Positions 22,837 through 35,190 of a stretch of 64,000 bases of DNA are shown piece after piece. The stretch covers positions 8,491,763-8,555,762 of the forward strand of contig CM070601.1 in the NCBI GenBank assembly GCA_036346395.1. Direction: 5' to 3'. The notes under the pieces are model-generated. The model had not been told where the DNA came from, searched no databases, and saw nothing but the letters and a program-made list of their open reading frames with translations. Position 1 is the first letter of the stretch. Every line of letters begins with the position of its first letter. A program made the position numbers and the translations under genes. The stretch comes from Hsuehochloa calcarea. Lineage: Eukaryota; Streptophyta; Magnoliopsida; Poales; Poaceae.

Positions 22837-25800
22837 TCTCCTAGTCTAAATAGTGGGTTTTAGAAATATTTTGTATGGGCATATTTTTTTAAAAAAAATA
22901 ATCTAGGAGAATGAGTGTTGTTGATAGGAGTCTTCAAATGGAGTGAGGTGTGATTATAGGACGATAATGATTGGTGGTGTGGATAGAACATTAGAACCAC
23001 CCAATTGTATCATGGTAGTAGTTATTGAAGTCAAAATGAGGAAGTTTAAAATGTTCTATCAGAATATAAAAGTAGAACAGTGTACATGCTCTCTTTTTTT
23101 CCTTCTACAGAGTTGTACGATACATAGAGTTGAGGTTCCATTGAGAATAAGGATTGGCAAGAATTTTTTTTGAATATTTTTTTTCTGTTTGCTGCAAAAT
23201 TACGTGCTCTCAAAGTGGTACATAGTTTATTTATTTTTTAATTCAGACAAGTAGGGTATTAACGGTAGACAAACGAGTTTACTATCATGTTTGAAGATGC
23301 TAAAGCATCATAATTCAAGTTGTTTATACAATCGCTTCAATTTACAATTTCTTGCTGACATCCTCCTACTGTAACCTAAGTTTCTTTCAAATGGATAACA
23401 AGCATCACAAGTTGGTGGCCCCACGGGGGATACATGTACTCACGAGGTGGTTGCTCGGCGCACCTTGGGTACTATTGGTTTGGCTCGGCTTGGAGATTCG
23501 TGCGCGGGTGGGGCCATCGATGTCGACCTCGATCAGTTCAAACTATTTGAGATCGATTTGGATGTCACTGTGGACTAGAGTGGATATCAAATGGGTCTCA
23601 GTCTGAACTTACTCCGGAGCAAACCAAGACATGCGTCAATTCTCGTGGCCTTTTTCTAGTTTTCGATGCCTCCACCGGCCTCAAGCAAAGAAGCACTTCG
23701 ATCCCCATCGCCCCCTCTCTTTTTTTGCTCCTTTTTTCCTTGCCCGCCCCGTTGCTTCAAGCGGCATTTCCATAGCAGCGTCGGGAAGGATCGATGATAT
23801 TTTGTCGATCACAACCTAGCACGCGGTCGATCTTATGTGTGCCACAAGCATAGCATGCATGAACTCTCCGAATTAGTTATCAGTTGATTCCATGAGCATA
23901 TCATATCCGGCCTGTCCGTCCGGCCATGTGTGTATTAGGATTAGGAGTATCAGACTGGTCCGATATTATTGTAGTATCTTGATTGGGGTCCTATAATATA
24001 TCGCGACTGCCTCTTCTAGAGTCTAGACGCATAAACCTATATAGCTGTTTGGTTTTGCGGATTAACATGACATTTTGTTGTCTGCTCCTACAGTTGCCGT
24101 ACCGATTTTACCTTATGGCTGTCAAGGCAGGCAGCTAGCTCCCTTCTGACGGACCAGGGAGGGCATGCACGAGGCCCGGCTGAAGCCACTCAGCGTCCCC
24201 ACGCGTGCATTGCATGCCACTGTGCCATGCCAATGGGTCGTCGTACTCATGCTCAGGTATAGTTACTGCGAGGCGTTCCTTTGTCCCTGGCTCAGGCTGC
24301 AGCGCATGCAGAGGCATCAATCAGGAAAGGGTGGCGTCGAGTGTCGGTGTGGCCCTCACGCCAAGGCCGGTGCTTGGCACAAATGTCCCTCACGTGGATC
24401 GTGGCAACTCTGCCAAAAAGCCACTCCTCTGCAACTAGCTGTGACATAGATGTACAGTATGAGTAGCATTAGACCTCTTCTCTACCACCCAATAGAATGG
24501 CTCCTCAGAGCAATGGTGCACTGTGAGAAATCGCTACCGTGTTGAACAGTAAAACCGTGGCGGTAATTTCTATACAAACGTGGCAACAAACTGTTACCGT
24601 CACGCACAGTGGAAATAAATCACTACTGTTTGATTAAACAGTAAAATCAAGCCATTTTTCGTACGGCCACGGCCACGGCCCCTGCCCTGCCCGTCTTATG
24701 TACATGCACGGATTTCCAGGCCCTGCCCTTCGTGCTTTGTGCGATAGATAGGTCAGGTGCACTGTTTGTTTACATCTTGTGTGTTGCGAAGACGAGAAGA
24801 GCCGCGCGCGCATACGCATACGCATACGCATGCGAGGCCGCCCCCCCGTCCCATCTTTTCCCCGCGTTTCTCGAGCCCCTGCACCGCGCGCGAAGCCGGC
24901 GACGAGGAAAGGACGGGACGTACAGGACAAGAAGAACGTCAGACGACGGAGCCGGGGCGCTGTGCACACGTGTGGTGCCTTTTGTTTTTGCTCTCAGCCG
25001 CAGCAGCGGCAAGTGGCAAGTGGACACGTCAAAACAACACCAGCCGTCGCCGTCGGCGCGGCCCATTTTTTTTTGTAGCCTAGGCACTAGTAACGTGTAA
25101 GCAAACGCCGCAAGCTTCTCTAATAAATGAACGGATGCTTCACCTAGCTATAGACCAGCAGTACTATTACACTAAACTAGAGTAAAATTCGATCACTACG
25201 TACATTGGCGAACAGATAAACCTAACGTTTGATTTCGCATCACATGCGCCTCATTAGCATTAAAAAAAACTCGCATGATTTTACAGGAAGAGACTAAAAG
25301 GGCCTCTTTTCCTTTCAATACAACAACAAAAAGCACACGGATCGAACAATTTGATTTGCCTAAAGGCTAAAGCAAAGCTGGCGTCTAGCTAGCTAGTTCA
25401 CATAGGAGACTGTTAATTATGCAGCAGGTCGTCTTCATGTGCATGTGAGGTGCCGGTTTGTGAGGGGAGATGAGAAAGTTTATAGCAGATCGATGCAAAG
25501 TAACTTTTGGAGCCTCACACACACTAGTAACACTATACCAGCATGCCTGCAGCTGGTGCACTCGTATTAGGCGGCATATATTAACAAAAAGAGAAGATTT
25601 GGCGGGGAGACATGGTGACACAATTCGCCGTTTATCGCAGCCGAGTAAGTTTGGTATCAATAAATAAACCAGATGCTCCAAGGAGTCCAAGCTAGTGACT
25701 GATTGGCTCGTGCCATTGCCTTTTTAATTATTGTGCCAACCATGCGACCTTTCGTCAAAGCACAGTTTTGTGGCCTTGACCTAGGTTGCAAAAGCTCCTG

Positions 25801-26137
25801 GTTAGTTGGTGGTGCTGTAGTATAGTATAGTATAGTACGCACGTAGCTTGGAATAGTGACTGCAATGATTGACTATTCTGATTAATTGTCTTGGATTACA
25901 ATAATCATGTCAGGCAACGAGGATGGCACGCTTAAACAAGCCAACTTTGGCGTGAAACTACATACTTGTGTTTAAGGTACATTTCTTTTGTTCCAGAGAA
26001 TGGTTGGAGCTAGTGTTAGTTTTGCACATTAAGATTTCAGACCAGGGAAAAAGAACTCTCTCTTATGACCTTTACTCTACATGATGAATCAAAAATATGG
26101 TAAAACAAAAATTAAATGCATAAAAGTAGAAATATAG
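22837..26137. other. Gene-poor stretch between the CACTA-like element and tRNA-Arg
   Basis: No supported gene. Bases about 24,500-24,660 contain CACTGTGAGAAATCGC and CGTGGCGGTAATTT repeats that look like a degraded transposon end. Bases 24,660-25,090 are GC-rich with a (GCATAC)n tract near 24,807-24,828 and many overlapping frames on both strands, none with a domain. A (TATAG)n microsatellite lies at about 25,817-25,837. The rest is AT-rich. Confidence 0.4.
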
Positions 26138-26210
26138 CGCGCCAGGTAGGGGTCGAACCTACGACTTTCTGCTTAGGAAACAGACGCTCTATCCACTGAG
26201 CTACAGGCGC
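26138..26210 (-). tRNA. tRNA-Arg (anticodon CCU)
   Basis: Read on the minus strand, the gene starts GCGCCTGTAGCTCAGTGGAT and has the B-box GGTTCGACCCC. The anticodon arm is TCTGT / TTCCTAA / GCAGA, placing CCT at positions 34-36, which reads AGG. Length is 73 with discriminator G and no intron. The acceptor stem has one internal T-T mismatch at 6:67. Short T runs for polymerase III termination follow at about 26,102-26,125 on the minus strand. All conserved A- and B-box bases are present, so it is likely functional. Confidence 0.93.
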
Positions 26211-27660
26211 TTTGTGATACTAGTCTGATAAAAGGAATAATAATAGCATAATATGGAAGGTCCTTTCAGTTTACTCCATTCGGGAGAGATACAAATGGAG
26301 AAACATAACAATAACTCTAGATTGTTCCGTCTCCCTTTTAAGTACATCGACTTAGCCCCCCTGCAAGCTATACGTGGTACTCCAGTAGCCTGCTGCTCAC
26401 ACCAAACCAGCTGCTCAATGCAACAAGAAACCGTGTTAAGAAATGGATATGTACCTTTCCCAGCAGCGAATAGAATCCGATGCCGCAACTAAAAGCTTCA
26501 CTAATTCGCTTCTCTTATTTGCTCCGCTTTACTGAACCACTTGCCTCAAAGCACCTTTCCAAATGCCCCCAAAGAGCCGATCTTATCCTCCTAATTCCCA
26601 AATTCCTTCCGTTCATGCATCGCATCGCGCATTGCTTCCCTAGCCTTGTCATTGCCTCGACGGAAATGCTTCGTTTCGGATTCGCGATTCCCAGCTGCTG
26701 GCTGCTGCGTGTTCTCGATCTTCTCCATCGCATGCAATTATGGACGAGCGAGAGGAACTAGCGGAGCTTCTGTAGGTTTCAGCTCATCGCGTGGAATTAA
26801 ACGGTTTGATAAGAGGACTCGATGATTATTCTGGCCACCAAGATAATTGAGAGAGAGAGAGAGAGACGCTTTTTCACTTCGTTTATTCGAGCTGTCTTAC
26901 CTTTCTAGGTGTTCATTCTGGGCTCAAAACGTCAGGGTCCATACCAGTGTAGTAGTAGGGCCATTTCACTAGCATTGGAGCTTAGGAGTAAGAGAATTGA
27001 AATATGTTCTTGTTTTTTTTTTCTCTAGAAGGTTAGGATGAGCTACTATAGCTTTGCTTTAGTCTCGATCATTGATTAGCGATTTTTCTTACTAGTACTA
27101 GTAGTGCATTTTGGAGGAGTTGATCAATCACCCCTAACCCCCATCATTGCGGAGATTAGAGTAATAATAGCTGTGGTTCTTTTAGACATGGATATGACAC
27201 ATTGTTCTAAGTAGGGCCCTATTGGTTTGGTGCCTCGAAGTCGTAACTGGATAAAGCTACGGCAAGAGCAAATGGCTATGGAGAAATGGGTAGGATGGGT
27301 TAGTTAAAGCGTCCCAAAGCCTAAGCTCCATCACCAAAGCAGCAGCGTTGCTACAACTCCCTCACTGTCACTGGTGTTTTTTTGGGGTTTCTTTCGACTA
27401 GTATAGTACTGTTCCTACCGTGTTAAGGATTCTTCAAGTAATGGCTAATGTTAGCTTGTTTTAGTCATGGACCTCACCTGCTTCCCGCAAGTTGAGAAGA
27501 GCCACTGATCATCTCTAAAATTGGCGGTGATGTTCTGCCGATTCCATAAGGGAACTTCTTACGCGCTTTGAACAGACAGATTACATTCAATTCCATTCGA
27601 TTCTTCGGCAATCATTTAGGCACATTTAAACGCACGATCTAAAAACGCATGCACATAAAA
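26211..27660. other. No gene recognised downstream of tRNA-Arg
   Basis: There are only short frames without domains, for example 93 residues at 26,480-26,761. A (GA)n microsatellite lies at about 26,849-26,866. The segment from about 27,217 (GGGCCCTATTGGTTTGGTGCC) has the look of a MITE edge, but no partner end or TSD was found. Confidence 0.35.
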
Positions 27661-29830
27661 AAACAAGTATATAAAATCTATTATTATCTTATTAAAATAG
27701 AGTCAAAAGAAGCCATCATATTCGCTGTCAAGAGCTAGAAATTTTAACATTAATCGGTGTAAAAATAAAAATATCTACACCGTCGATCGTGGTAGATCCA
27801 GATTATAACGGTCTAGATTAAACGAAATAGTCCATGTCAAATACAGTAAAACTAAAATTCAAAATAAAAATTAAATAAAATCAACAATTTAATTTCTATA
27901 CTCCCAAGTAAAAGAATCCATGTCAAGTACAATAAATTAGCAATTTGATTAACATATGAATTCGTAAGTTAAATCCCAAAACAATTATAATCCGTAAGTA
28001 AAATCCCAAAATAATTATATTTGTATACTAAATCCAACAAAAAAAATAATTTTGGAATAAAAAATAAAATAAAATTAGAAATTTGATGTCAATACGAATT
28101 CCAAAAATTATAATTCTGAATAAAAAATAAAAAATAATGCCAATTAGATTTGTATACAAAATCCAACAAAAAATGAAATTTAGAATAAAAAAATAAAATA
28201 AAATAAGCAATTTGATTTCGATACGAATTCCAAATTTTATAATTCAGAATAAATTTTTTAAAAATATCTGGCAATTTGATTTGTATATACGAACTCCAAC
28301 CAACAAATAACTAAAATTTGAAATAAAAATAAAATAAAATTAGCAATTTGATTTCAATACGAAATTCAAAGTAAAATCCCTAAATAACTGTAATTGAGAA
28401 TAAAATTAGCAATTGGATTCATATACGAATTTAAAGAAAAAGAAATAAAATTCAGAATAAAAAATATTTTTTTGCAATTTGAGTTCCTTACGAATTACAA
28501 CGTAAAATACGTAAAAAATTAAAATTAAGAATAAATTAAATAAATTTAGCAATTTGATTGTATACATCTCAAATAAAAATAACTAAAATATTAAATAAAA
28601 TAAAAGTTATAACGAGAAAGACACAAATAGTGTCAAAGAAGACATAAAAGAATCCACTAACGTTACACAAATAGTATCAGAGAAGACATAAAAGAATCCA
28701 CCAACGTTCGCTCTTACAATCATGTATTTCTATTGTTGATTCGTATGGAATAAAAATAAAAAATAAATGAAATTTTGAATAAAAATTCCTTATCTTGTTA
28801 AAACAGAGTCAAAAGAAGCTACACTGTTCGCTCTCAACTTCTAAAAATTCCAATGTTAATCGGTGTAAAAAGGAAATGATCTACATCGTCAATCGTGGTA
28901 GGTCCAGATTATAACGGTCTAGATTAAACGAGAGAGTCCATGTCAAATAAAATAAAAATAAAAATTAAATAAAATCAACAATTTGATTTCCATACTCCTA
29001 AGTAAAAGAATATATGTCAAGTACAATAAAAGTCAAATTCGGTATAAAAATAAATCAAAATTAGCAATTGGATTTACACACGAATTCCTAAGTAAAATCC
29101 CAAAATAATTATATTACAGAATAAAAAATAAACAAAAAATATAAATTAGATTTGTATACGAAATCCAACAAAAAATTGAAATTTGGAATATAAAATAAAA
29201 TAAGCAATTTGATTTCAATCCGAATTCCAAAAACTATAATTCTGAATAAAAATAAAAATTTGCAATTAGATTTGTATACGAAATCCAACAAAAAAACTAA
29301 AATTTGGAAATAAATAAATTAATTAAATTATCACTTTTTAATACAATTTACAAAAAATATAATTCAGAATATTTTTTAAAAATAATTGGCAATTAGATTT
29401 GTTATGAACTCCAACCCCAAAATAACTAAAATTTAGAATAAAAATAAAATTAGTAATTGTAATCGGGAATAACAATTAAAGAAAAAATAACAATAGGATT
29501 CAGATACGAATTAAAAAAACTAAAATTTGGAATAAAAATAAAAGAAAATGTGCAATTTTATTTCCTTATGAATTCTAGTGTAAAATACGTAAATAACTAA
29601 AATTAAGAATAAATTAAATAAATTTAGCAATTTGATTTGTATATGAACTCAAATAAAAATAACTAAAATGTTGAATAAAAATAAAAGTTGTAATGAGGAT
29701 GACACAAATAGTTCGCTCTCAGAGTCACGTGTTTCTATTCTTCCTTCCTATGAAATAAAAATAAACAATAACTTAAATTTTGAATAAAAATTAAAAGTTA
29801 TAATGAGGATAACACAAATTATATCGGAGG
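27661..29830. repeat. AT-rich duplicated repeat, two units of about 1.1 kb
   Basis: The block at about 27,675-27,950 (CAAAAGAAGCCATC..., TTAATCGGTGTAAAAA, TCGTGGTAGATCCAGATTA) recurs at about 28,787-29,000. Both blocks are followed by a long array of degenerate units of the type AATTTGATTT..ATACGAATTCCAA..AATAAAAA and then by GACACAAATAGT...GTGTTTCTATT segments. So about 1.1 kb is tandemly duplicated and the inner part is a degenerate satellite. Frames there are translations of repeats. The family is unknown. Confidence 0.75.
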
Positions 29831-30282
29831 AGACCATGAAAAGGTGCAATGGTATCAATCTATCATTAAAGAAGACATTGACCCACGGGGAAGCGGAGAG
29901 TCGAGGCGACGACGACGGAGATGAGGACAATGTTGTGTTGCTCACCTTAGCCATTGAACGAGGACAATGTTGTGCTGTTCGCCGGAGCCATTGAAGAAAA
30001 AGTCCAATGTTCAAAGGGCCAAGGGTCGTAATGATAAATGGTGAGCGTCAGTGTTGTCGAAAAAGTTGGTGGAAAAAAACTCGATGATGGGGAAGCCCTG
30101 GCAGAGTGGAGATGGAGCTTTGCATTGAAGATGAGCTATGGACGATATGAGACCATCGGGTAGCTAGGAGCGTGCCATCACTGGTGAAGGACATGTCATC
30201 GCCGGCCATATTGTTAGAAAACGACTAAAGCAGATATGTCAGCATTAGTGAAGATGGGAGGTTGTAGTAGTTAGTGAGGAAG
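29831..30282. other. Unclassified sequence left of the solo LTR
   Basis: GC-richer than the neighbouring repeat, with short frames such as 63 residues at 29,803-29,994 and no domain. The text continues at 31,037 after the solo LTR, so the pre-insertion sequence was contiguous. Confidence 0.35.
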
Positions 30283-31036
30283 TGACGAGGATCTAATAAT
30301 CCTGAATTAATTAAGTAATTTTTATCTGTAGTATTATAGATAATAATGTCTCTTATACAACCTCTAAAGGTACCCCTCAATATTAACAATGAGTGAGATC
30401 ATACTCACCTAATGATCGTAGCTTTTCTACGACCACCCTATATGGTCGTAAGTTTTTGTATGGCCACCTATTGATCGTAAGTCTTATTACGATTACCTTA
30501 TAGTCGTAAGTCTTACTAGGATCACCCTATGGTTGATAAAGCTTACATGCATGTGAGCCCAATCGACTAGGGACATTTTGCGTTGTGTTTAATACGAAGT
30601 TGTTAATATATGTCGCTATTTCTGAAGATAACTGCACGTATTAAATCTCTGTCTCTGACATAATTACAAGGTGACGTGGGAGGATATGTTTCTTACAATA
30701 TTACCCTTAAACGTGTGCATCGCATCAAACGACAAGACGCCTCTCGTCCTGGACAATTTCTACCCCTTCATGCGTTCTAGAAGGAGTAAAGTCAATGGAC
30801 AAAGAGAGGACATAAGATCAAGCGATCAAACAACAAAACATACATGAGTCATTAGTCTTAGTCTTCAGTGACTTTTCTCTTGTAAACACAATCAATACAA
30901 TAACATAAGAGTAGAGTTATTATTTTCTCAGGAGATGGCCTAAACATGTATAAAATTTCCATGTTCTTTTCTGTGTGGTTTCGCTCCAGGAGAACCCCTA
31001 GTATTCATTCATAAGATCGATATTAAACCATTGACA
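30283..31036 (+). mobile_element. Solo LTR of the Tat-type gypsy family, TSD GGAAG
   Basis: Begins TGACGAGGATCTAATAATCC, the same start as the 13-kb element's LTRs, and ends CATTGACA. It is flanked by GGAAG at 30,278-30,282 and 31,037-31,041. It keeps diverged hairpin cassettes at 30,414-30,530 and a degraded middle. At 754 bp against 761-764 bp, but with many substitutions, it is an older relative left by LTR-LTR recombination. Confidence 0.9.
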
Positions 31037-32701
31037 GGAAGCCACAACGTTGAGTTGGCCAACGTCGAAGAAGAGGAGTGACCGACACGAGAGAAGAAGA
31101 CATTGAGCATGTATGTGTATGTACATGCATGCATCCATACGAATAAAAGCACAGACATACAGAGGCAGAGAAGCAAAAAGCTTAGGGTAGAGATGGCGTA
31201 GTCGTAGCGAATAGGCTCAGAGTCACCGGAGAGAGCGTGACACGTTCCACGGTTGGGATCAGCGGCGGTTGCATGTGTATGCGTGTTGATGTCATAACTG
31301 TTAGCATTAAGTAATAATTAAGGAGAAGTAGAAGATAACTATGTTGTAAAATATTGCATTGGAAGGGGTAGAAACTGATAGAGATTGATCAAGATTTGGA
31401 CTTACTGTTGGAGATTGAAGCAAAAAAAGCTGTAACGGCGAGAAGAGATAGAAGACATGCGATTCGGTGGGCAACCGACTTGTGTGAGAAGATAAGTTCA
31501 ATGTAGGTCGTCCATAGTGCATCGATGCATGCATGAGCAATGTACTCTAATATCATGTAAACTAATAAGATAATTTATCGTATACATAATGAACGTATTT
31601 CTTGATATTAAATAAAGGTATACGTGTATGCATACAATTTGATATAAAAAAAAGTAACGAAGTAAGATTAGAGGCATACAACTATATGATCAATATATAA
31701 TGGAGAGTAATTAATTTCTGAGAATCCCAACAACTTATTATTGTTAATAATTTTCTTCCATCAAAACTTATACTTCAATTATGTTCTTCCAGTGTTGTAT
31801 TTTTCTTCAAACTTATATTGCCATTTTTATTATTTATGATATCTTAACAATCTAAATAGCCTACAAGATACGAAAATACATTCTCAATCATTTGTATTCA
31901 CCATTACATCATGACTATTGTCTAACATAAGAATATCCTATGAGCAGTTGGCGGAAGACTAAGGTAACAATAACTATATAGTACGACGATTCGCATTACC
32001 GACCTTTACAAGATATCATCACCAAGCAATCAATATTCATCACCAAGATGGTTAGCAAATTATGATAGTTAGCAAATTAGCATGCTATACAGATCGATGC
32101 AACTTTCGATGCCACCAATGTGGCAGTGTTGCTGTGACCAATGCCAATTTCAATACTAGTCTACTATGGTACGGCTCTCTTCAAATGAACGAATGGATAA
32201 GATCATTCTATAGCATCAGGCGTGCCTTTCTTCGAGAAAAGCATGAGACAGACTGTCACATTCATGATTCATGTCTGCTCCAACTCCAAGCCACTGCGCA
32301 ATGCTAACCTATATTAGTTGATTAAGGAATGAGCTTCTTCTATGCAAATCTGATGCAGAAATCAACTTGACAAAATTTAGACCTGCAGCAGGTGATTTGA
32401 TTGGATTGGAATTCATTGCTCTGGTAAAGGCATATCTACTAGTACATGCCTGAATGCTGAAGCCTCGACCAGAAAACTCTTGCCTCATACAGATTTGCTG
32501 CAGCCATCTTATTAAGAGCTGTAACGAGATCAGGGGAGCAGTAGTGTACTGAAGAATAATTTAAATCAGTAAGTCAACACAGCAGCAGAAGCGATATGAG
32601 ATGACCAGACCTTCGTAAGCTATGTTATCTCGCAATGGGTGCTCATCATGGCAATGACCTCTGAAATTTTCCTTTGCAGCCAATGCTTCTTTCGAAATTA
32701 C
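31037..32701. other. Gene-poor sequence downstream of the PPR gene
   Basis: Bases 31,037-31,560 hold GA-rich text with short frames. Bases 31,560-32,060 are AT-rich. The 81-residue frame at 32,062-32,307 (with two CxxC-like pairs near its start) has no clear family. The PPR 3' untranslated region should lie at about 32,400-32,701 on the minus strand. Confidence 0.35.
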
Positions 32702-34867
32702 TCAGTTAACTGTTACAGTCAGCTCCAATTCAGATTCTAAATTCAACTGAGGAGGTACATAGCGAGCCATTCCAGCTCCATAATACACCAACTCAAGCAT
32801 CCCATATATCGCATTGTCCTGGGGATGTGTCCGGTCACCTGCAACAAATACCCCAATTCCCCTGTCCTCCCCTCCAACTTCGATTGATGACCACCCTGCC
32901 CCTTTCACAACCCCTTTCTGCTTCATAATATGCCGTTCTTGCGCTGCCTCACGCCATTGTCCCTTGCTAGCATAGAGATTTGCCATTGCCACATGTGCGC
33001 CTGCACCCCATGGCTCAGCCTCCATTGCCCTCTCTGCAGCTTTCTTTCCGGTTTCCTCCTCTCCTCGAGCTGCACATGCCCTAAGCAAAGATGTCCAAAC
33101 AACACCATCTCGTTCATTGGCATCCATCTTTCCAATCAACTCCTCAGCCTCATTTATTCTACCAGCTTTGCCCAACAAATCCACCACACAACCATAGTGC
33201 TCCTTTGCAGGCTCCAGTCCATAGATTTTGCTCATTGCATTTAGGTATCTCAATCCAAGCTCGACTTCCCCAGCATGACAGCAAGCACTGAGCACACCAA
33301 TGAACGCAACATGGTCCGGCTTTAGCCCGACGCAGCACATTTCCTCAAAGAGTTCAAGTGCCTTTTTGCTGTGGCCATGCTCGGCATACCCAACGATCAT
33401 CGCAGTCCATGAAACCACATCATCCTTCTTGCGACAAGCAAATACAACATCAGCATCTGACATGCTGCCACTCTTTCCATACATGTCAACGAGTGCACTC
33501 CTGATCATTGCATGGTGTTCAAGTCCAGCAGCGACAGCAAGTGTGTGGAGTTGGCGTCCAGCATCCAATGCCGCAGAAGTTGCACATACACTCAGGAGAC
33601 TGGCAAGAGTAAACTCATTCGGACGAGGACAGCTGCTGTGATGCCGCATTTCTGTGAACAGGGCAAATGCCTCCTGAACGAGGCCTTCCTGCGCATAGCC
33701 TGATATAATAGCGCTCCAAGAGACAACATCCTTGACAGCACTCTCCCTGAACACAGCATCGGCTGCTGAGAGACGGCCGGCGGCGCGCGTGTACAGTGTG
33801 ACAAGTGAATTCGCCACTGAGCGGGCACCGGCGAACCCTCTGTGTGCAGCTTGCGCATGCAATTGCTCTGCGAGAAATATACATGCAATATCTGCACACG
33901 CAGCAATAACTGCAGCGAATGTGTACTCGTTGGGTGATGCCGCATTTGATGACTCCTCATGGAGCATTCGGACAAACGCCTCAATGGCCTCCTTCGCACG
34001 ACCAGTCTGCACGTAGGAGGCGATCACCGTCGTCCACGAAGCAACGTCTCGCGAGCCCATGCGGCTCACCGCCGCTAGCGCGCGTTCGACGTCGCCGCAG
34101 CGCGCGTACAGCGTAGCGAGCGTGTTGGCGACGTAGGGCGTGGCGTCGAGGCCAAGCTTGGCGCAGAACGCGTGCACCTCGTGCCCGCGCGAAAGCAGCC
34201 CGGCGTCGGCGCACGCCGTGAGCGCGGCCGCGTAGGCCTGCGAGTCGCAGGGCACGCCAGAGGCGCGCATCTCGGAGAAGCGGCGGAGCGCGTCGTGGCG
34301 CCGGCCGGCCCGCGTCAGTGAGGCAATGAGCGTGGTCCAAGAGACCACGTTCTTGTACGGCATTTCGTCGAATACCTTGAGCGCCATGTCGAGGCGGCCG
34401 GCCTTGGCGTAGACGTCAGCCAGGGCCGTGGAGACGAAGACGGAGGAGACGGCAGAGGATCTGACAGCGAAGGCGTGCAGGGACGCAGCGTGCGGGAGGA
34501 ACCTGGCATCGGCCGCCGCGGCGCAGCCCTTGAACGCGAGGCTGAGGACGAAAGGGTCGGCGGCCGCGAGCGGCGGAGAGGATGCACGGAGGCGAGAGAA
34601 GAGCTCCATCGCGCCGGCGAAGTCGCCCGCGGCGGCATGGCCCGCGAGGAGGGCGGCGTAGGAGATCTCGTCGCGGTGCGGCATTTCGTCGAACAGGCTC
34701 AGCGCGTCGAGGAACCGGCCCGACCGGACCAGTTGCCTCAGCCGGGCGTTGAGGTCGTGCATGGAGAGCGGTGGTGGTGGCTCGGGACGAACGGCATCTG
34801 TCCAGATGGACCGACCGACACGGATAAGACGGACGGGGTTTAGGCGGGGAGGGAAGGCCGCGACCAT
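32702..34867 (-). CDS. PLS-class pentatricopeptide repeat protein, E/E+ subgroup
   Basis: An intact intronless frame encodes 721 residues. The N-terminus (first ~30 residues, Arg-rich and nearly free of acidic residues) could be an organelle-targeting peptide. Tandem PPR motifs run from about residue 38 to 580. The typical VVSWTTLI / VASWTTVIASY / VVSWSAIISGY / VVSWTAMIVGY starts recur about every 100 residues, the P-L-S triplet spacing. They are followed by an E domain (GVVWTSLLRACAARGEEETG) and an E+ type end with KGAGWSSIEV and VFVAGDRTHPQ. No DYW deaminase domain follows, and the protein ends ELTVTVN. PLS proteins bind organellar RNA and usually guide C-to-U editing. The C-terminus resembles Arabidopsis At3g47840, but orthology is an inference. 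Overlapping long frames on other strands are GC-driven shadows. Confidence 0.95.
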   Translation of the reverse strand: MVAAFPPRLNPVRLIRVGRSIWTDAVRPEPPPPLSMHDLNARLRQLVRSGRFLDALSLFDEMPHRDEISYAALLAGHAAAGDFAGAMELFSRLRASSPPLAAADPFVLSLAFKGCAAAADARFLPHAASLHAFAVRSSAVSSVFVSTALADVYAKAGRLDMALKVFDEMPYKNVVSWTTLIASLTRAGRRHDALRRFSEMRASGVPCDSQAYAAALTACADAGLLSRGHEVHAFCAKLGLDATPYVANTLATLYARCGDVERALAAVSRMGSRDVASWTTVIASYVQTGRAKEAIEAFVRMLHEESSNAASPNEYTFAAVIAACADIACIFLAEQLHAQAAHRGFAGARSVANSLVTLYTRAAGRLSAADAVFRESAVKDVVSWSAIISGYAQEGLVQEAFALFTEMRHHSSCPRPNEFTLASLLSVCATSAALDAGRQLHTLAVAAGLEHHAMIRSALVDMYGKSGSMSDADVVFACRKKDDVVSWTAMIVGYAEHGHSKKALELFEEMCCVGLKPDHVAFIGVLSACCHAGEVELGLRYLNAMSKIYGLEPAKEHYGCVVDLLGKAGRINEAEELIGKMDANERDGVVWTSLLRACAARGEEETGKKAAERAMEAEPWGAGAHVAMANLYASKGQWREAAQERHIMKQKGVVKGAGWSSIEVGGEDRGIGVFVAGDRTHPQDNAIYGMLELVYYGAGMARYVPPQLNLESELELTVTVN

Positions 34868-35190
34868 TTGGATTTGGGGCTTGATAGGAGCTAGCTACTA
34901 CCGTTTGACGTTGGTTCCATGGATGGCACGATGGTTAACAAAATCAAGAAATGTAAAAGCTAAAATTTGTGCGTTAGAAATCTATTCGATGTACTGTACG
35001 ATTTGTCGCAACAATCCATTTCAAGTGTTTGCAATGCAGAAAACTTACAACACAAAAGCTATGTCATAGCATCTGTATATGACGGCTGCAAGATTCCATA
35101 TAAATCGAAGCGACAAACGTCCGGTGCTTGGAACTTCAGACATCCGACGCCTCGTTGCATCCAAATGAAAATAGTTGTGTTCTTAAGATC
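34868..35190. other. PPR gene promoter region
   Basis: About 320 bp between the PPR start codon and a foldback element. I see no strong TATA box on the minus strand, which is usual for housekeeping PPR genes. No other gene is seen. Confidence 0.4.

Noticed and set aside
24732..25100. Cluster of 100-120-residue frames on both strands
   Set aside because: All six frames are open because of GC-rich repeats. Composition is His/Arg/Ala-biased and domain-free.
33300..34843. Several + strand frames of 94-122 residues over the PPR gene
   Set aside because: They are shadows of the intact 721-residue minus-strand PPR frame caused by high GC content.
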